A stretch of 64,000 bases of DNA, taken from assembly GCF_022758145.1 (NCBI RefSeq), contig NZ_JAJVDH010000007.1, positions 62,001 to 126,000 of the forward strand. The letters are read 5' to 3'. Made by a program: the position numbers and the translations under genes. The notes beneath the pieces are model-generated. The model was not told where the DNA came from, searched no databases, and saw only the letters and a program-made list of their open reading frames with translations. The DNA comes from Pontibacter vulgaris (GTDB lineage: Bacteria > Bacteroidota > Bacteroidia > Cytophagales > Hymenobacteraceae). Positions 63,755 to 64,000 of this stretch are shown one piece after another. Within the stretch, counting starts at the first letter, position 1; each line of letters begins with the position of its first letter.

Positions 63755-64000
63755 TTTATTGTTTAAGTATGAAGCAGCTCAAGTATAAAACCAACAACAA
63801 GTTAAGTGCTCTCGCCTGCCTCTGGCGAGTGTGAGCTATACTTAGGGCTCCGGCCGTTTTAATTTATACTTTATACTTGTGGTTCAGCTCGCAGGTACGC
63901 CACCCTGTAATGCACACCCCGAATGCTTTCCGGACAAGTGCTGAAGAGTTTAAGTAAAGACTGATTAATAATGCTATAAAAAAGGCCGGGATGGCTGCTC
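63755..64000. other. Tail of window, no gene recognised
   Basis: A short inverted repeat CTCGCC/GGCGAG at 63811-63829 and two overlapping TATACTT heptamers at about 63861-63878 occur. The stretch 63980-64000 (AAAAAAGGCC) may be the left arm of a terminator continuing outside. Nothing else supported. Confidence 0.4.

Larger units (their letters stand above)
1..64000. repeat. Dispersed heptamer AAGTATA / TATACTT
   Basis: A heptamer read as AAGTATA on one strand and TATACTT on the other recurs throughout the window. My eye count is about 160 copies, while a composition-only estimate (about 28% each A and T) gives roughly 14 over both strands. Copies lie in intergenic DNA, in terminators and inside genes on both strands and in several reading frames, so no single protein motif explains them. 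Common extensions are TTTATACTTT and CAAGTATAAA. Local doublets occur at 39785-39800, 41038-41052 and 63861-63878. Function is unknown. Confidence 0.85.

Noticed and set aside
63811..63829. CTCGCC/GGCGAG hairpin near the end
   Set aside because: Six-base stem without a T run; not enough to call a terminator or RNA.
1..64000. Insertion sequences, prophage, tRNA and rRNA genes
   Set aside because: No transposase, integrase, phage structural gene, cloverleaf or rRNA sequence was recognised anywhere in the window.

Overview
The window looks like chromosomal DNA of an aerobic Bacteroidota bacterium of the order Cytophagales, most like Pontibacter or other Hymenobacteraceae. This is judged from protein character only; no search was run. 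Supporting signs are the many short lipoproteins with a lipobox Cys, DUF3570/DUF4266 proteins, an ECF sigma factor followed by a membrane anti-sigma-like protein, weak Shine-Dalgarno sites, one clear TAnnTTTG promoter element, and hairpin terminators between most transcription units. No rRNA, tRNA, CRISPR array, transposase or prophage was recognised.

Layout. 1-6.2 kb: end of a Zn alcohol dehydrogenase, aldo/keto reductase, DoxX protein, a lipoprotein, and an ECF sigma / anti-sigma pair. 6.2-12.9 kb: an Ig-like lipoprotein, two low-complexity hydrophilic proteins, a DUF1543 protein, a TcmP-like protein, an unknown acidic/basic protein, and a hydroxyacid dehydrogenase-VOC pair. 13-17.3 kb: SelO, an RluE-type pseudouridine synthase and small envelope proteins. 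17.6-25.7 kb: a bacteriophytochrome sensory core without kinase, cotranscribed with a 1369-residue CheB-CheR-PAS-kinase protein, next to a heme-degrading-type monooxygenase and hemA. 25.9-31.9 kb: a four-gene phosphorelay operon with tandem FixL-like heme PAS domains and a REC-CRP fusion regulator, divergent from a universal stress protein gene. 32-35 kb: a NorC-like cytochrome c, an unusual NorB-like protein and proline dehydrogenase in one operon. 35-39.7 kb: small lipoproteins, a DUF2231-like membrane protein, and a thioredoxin / ApbE / DUF4266 / DUF3570 cluster. 39.9-44.1 kb: a second, decayed TcmP-like protein, Kup potassium transporter and a lipoprotein. 44.3-50.7 kb: a GbsR/MarR-type regulator and TolC-MFP-RND efflux operon with matching palindromic operators. 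50.8-64 kb: an acyl-carrier-like protein without its Ser, DUF4268, a membrane pseudokinase, an M1 aminopeptidase, an MlaEFD lipid transporter, a ClC channel and a class A penicillin-binding protein.

How the parts work together. The centre of the window reads as a redox and light sensing block: red-light photoreceptor, tetrapyrrole synthesis (hemA) and breakdown (monooxygenase), oxygen/NO-type heme PAS sensor kinase, CRP/FNR-type output regulator, and a NOR-like respiratory complex. CRP/FNR-like palindromes lie before the stress protein, hemA and norC genes, which suggests one regulon (inference).

The strongest unexplained signal is a heptamer, AAGTATA / TATACTT. By eye it occurs about 160 times on both strands, inside and between genes, against roughly 14 expected from base composition. 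It also forms paired arms of a terminator, a pattern reminiscent of DNA uptake sequences.
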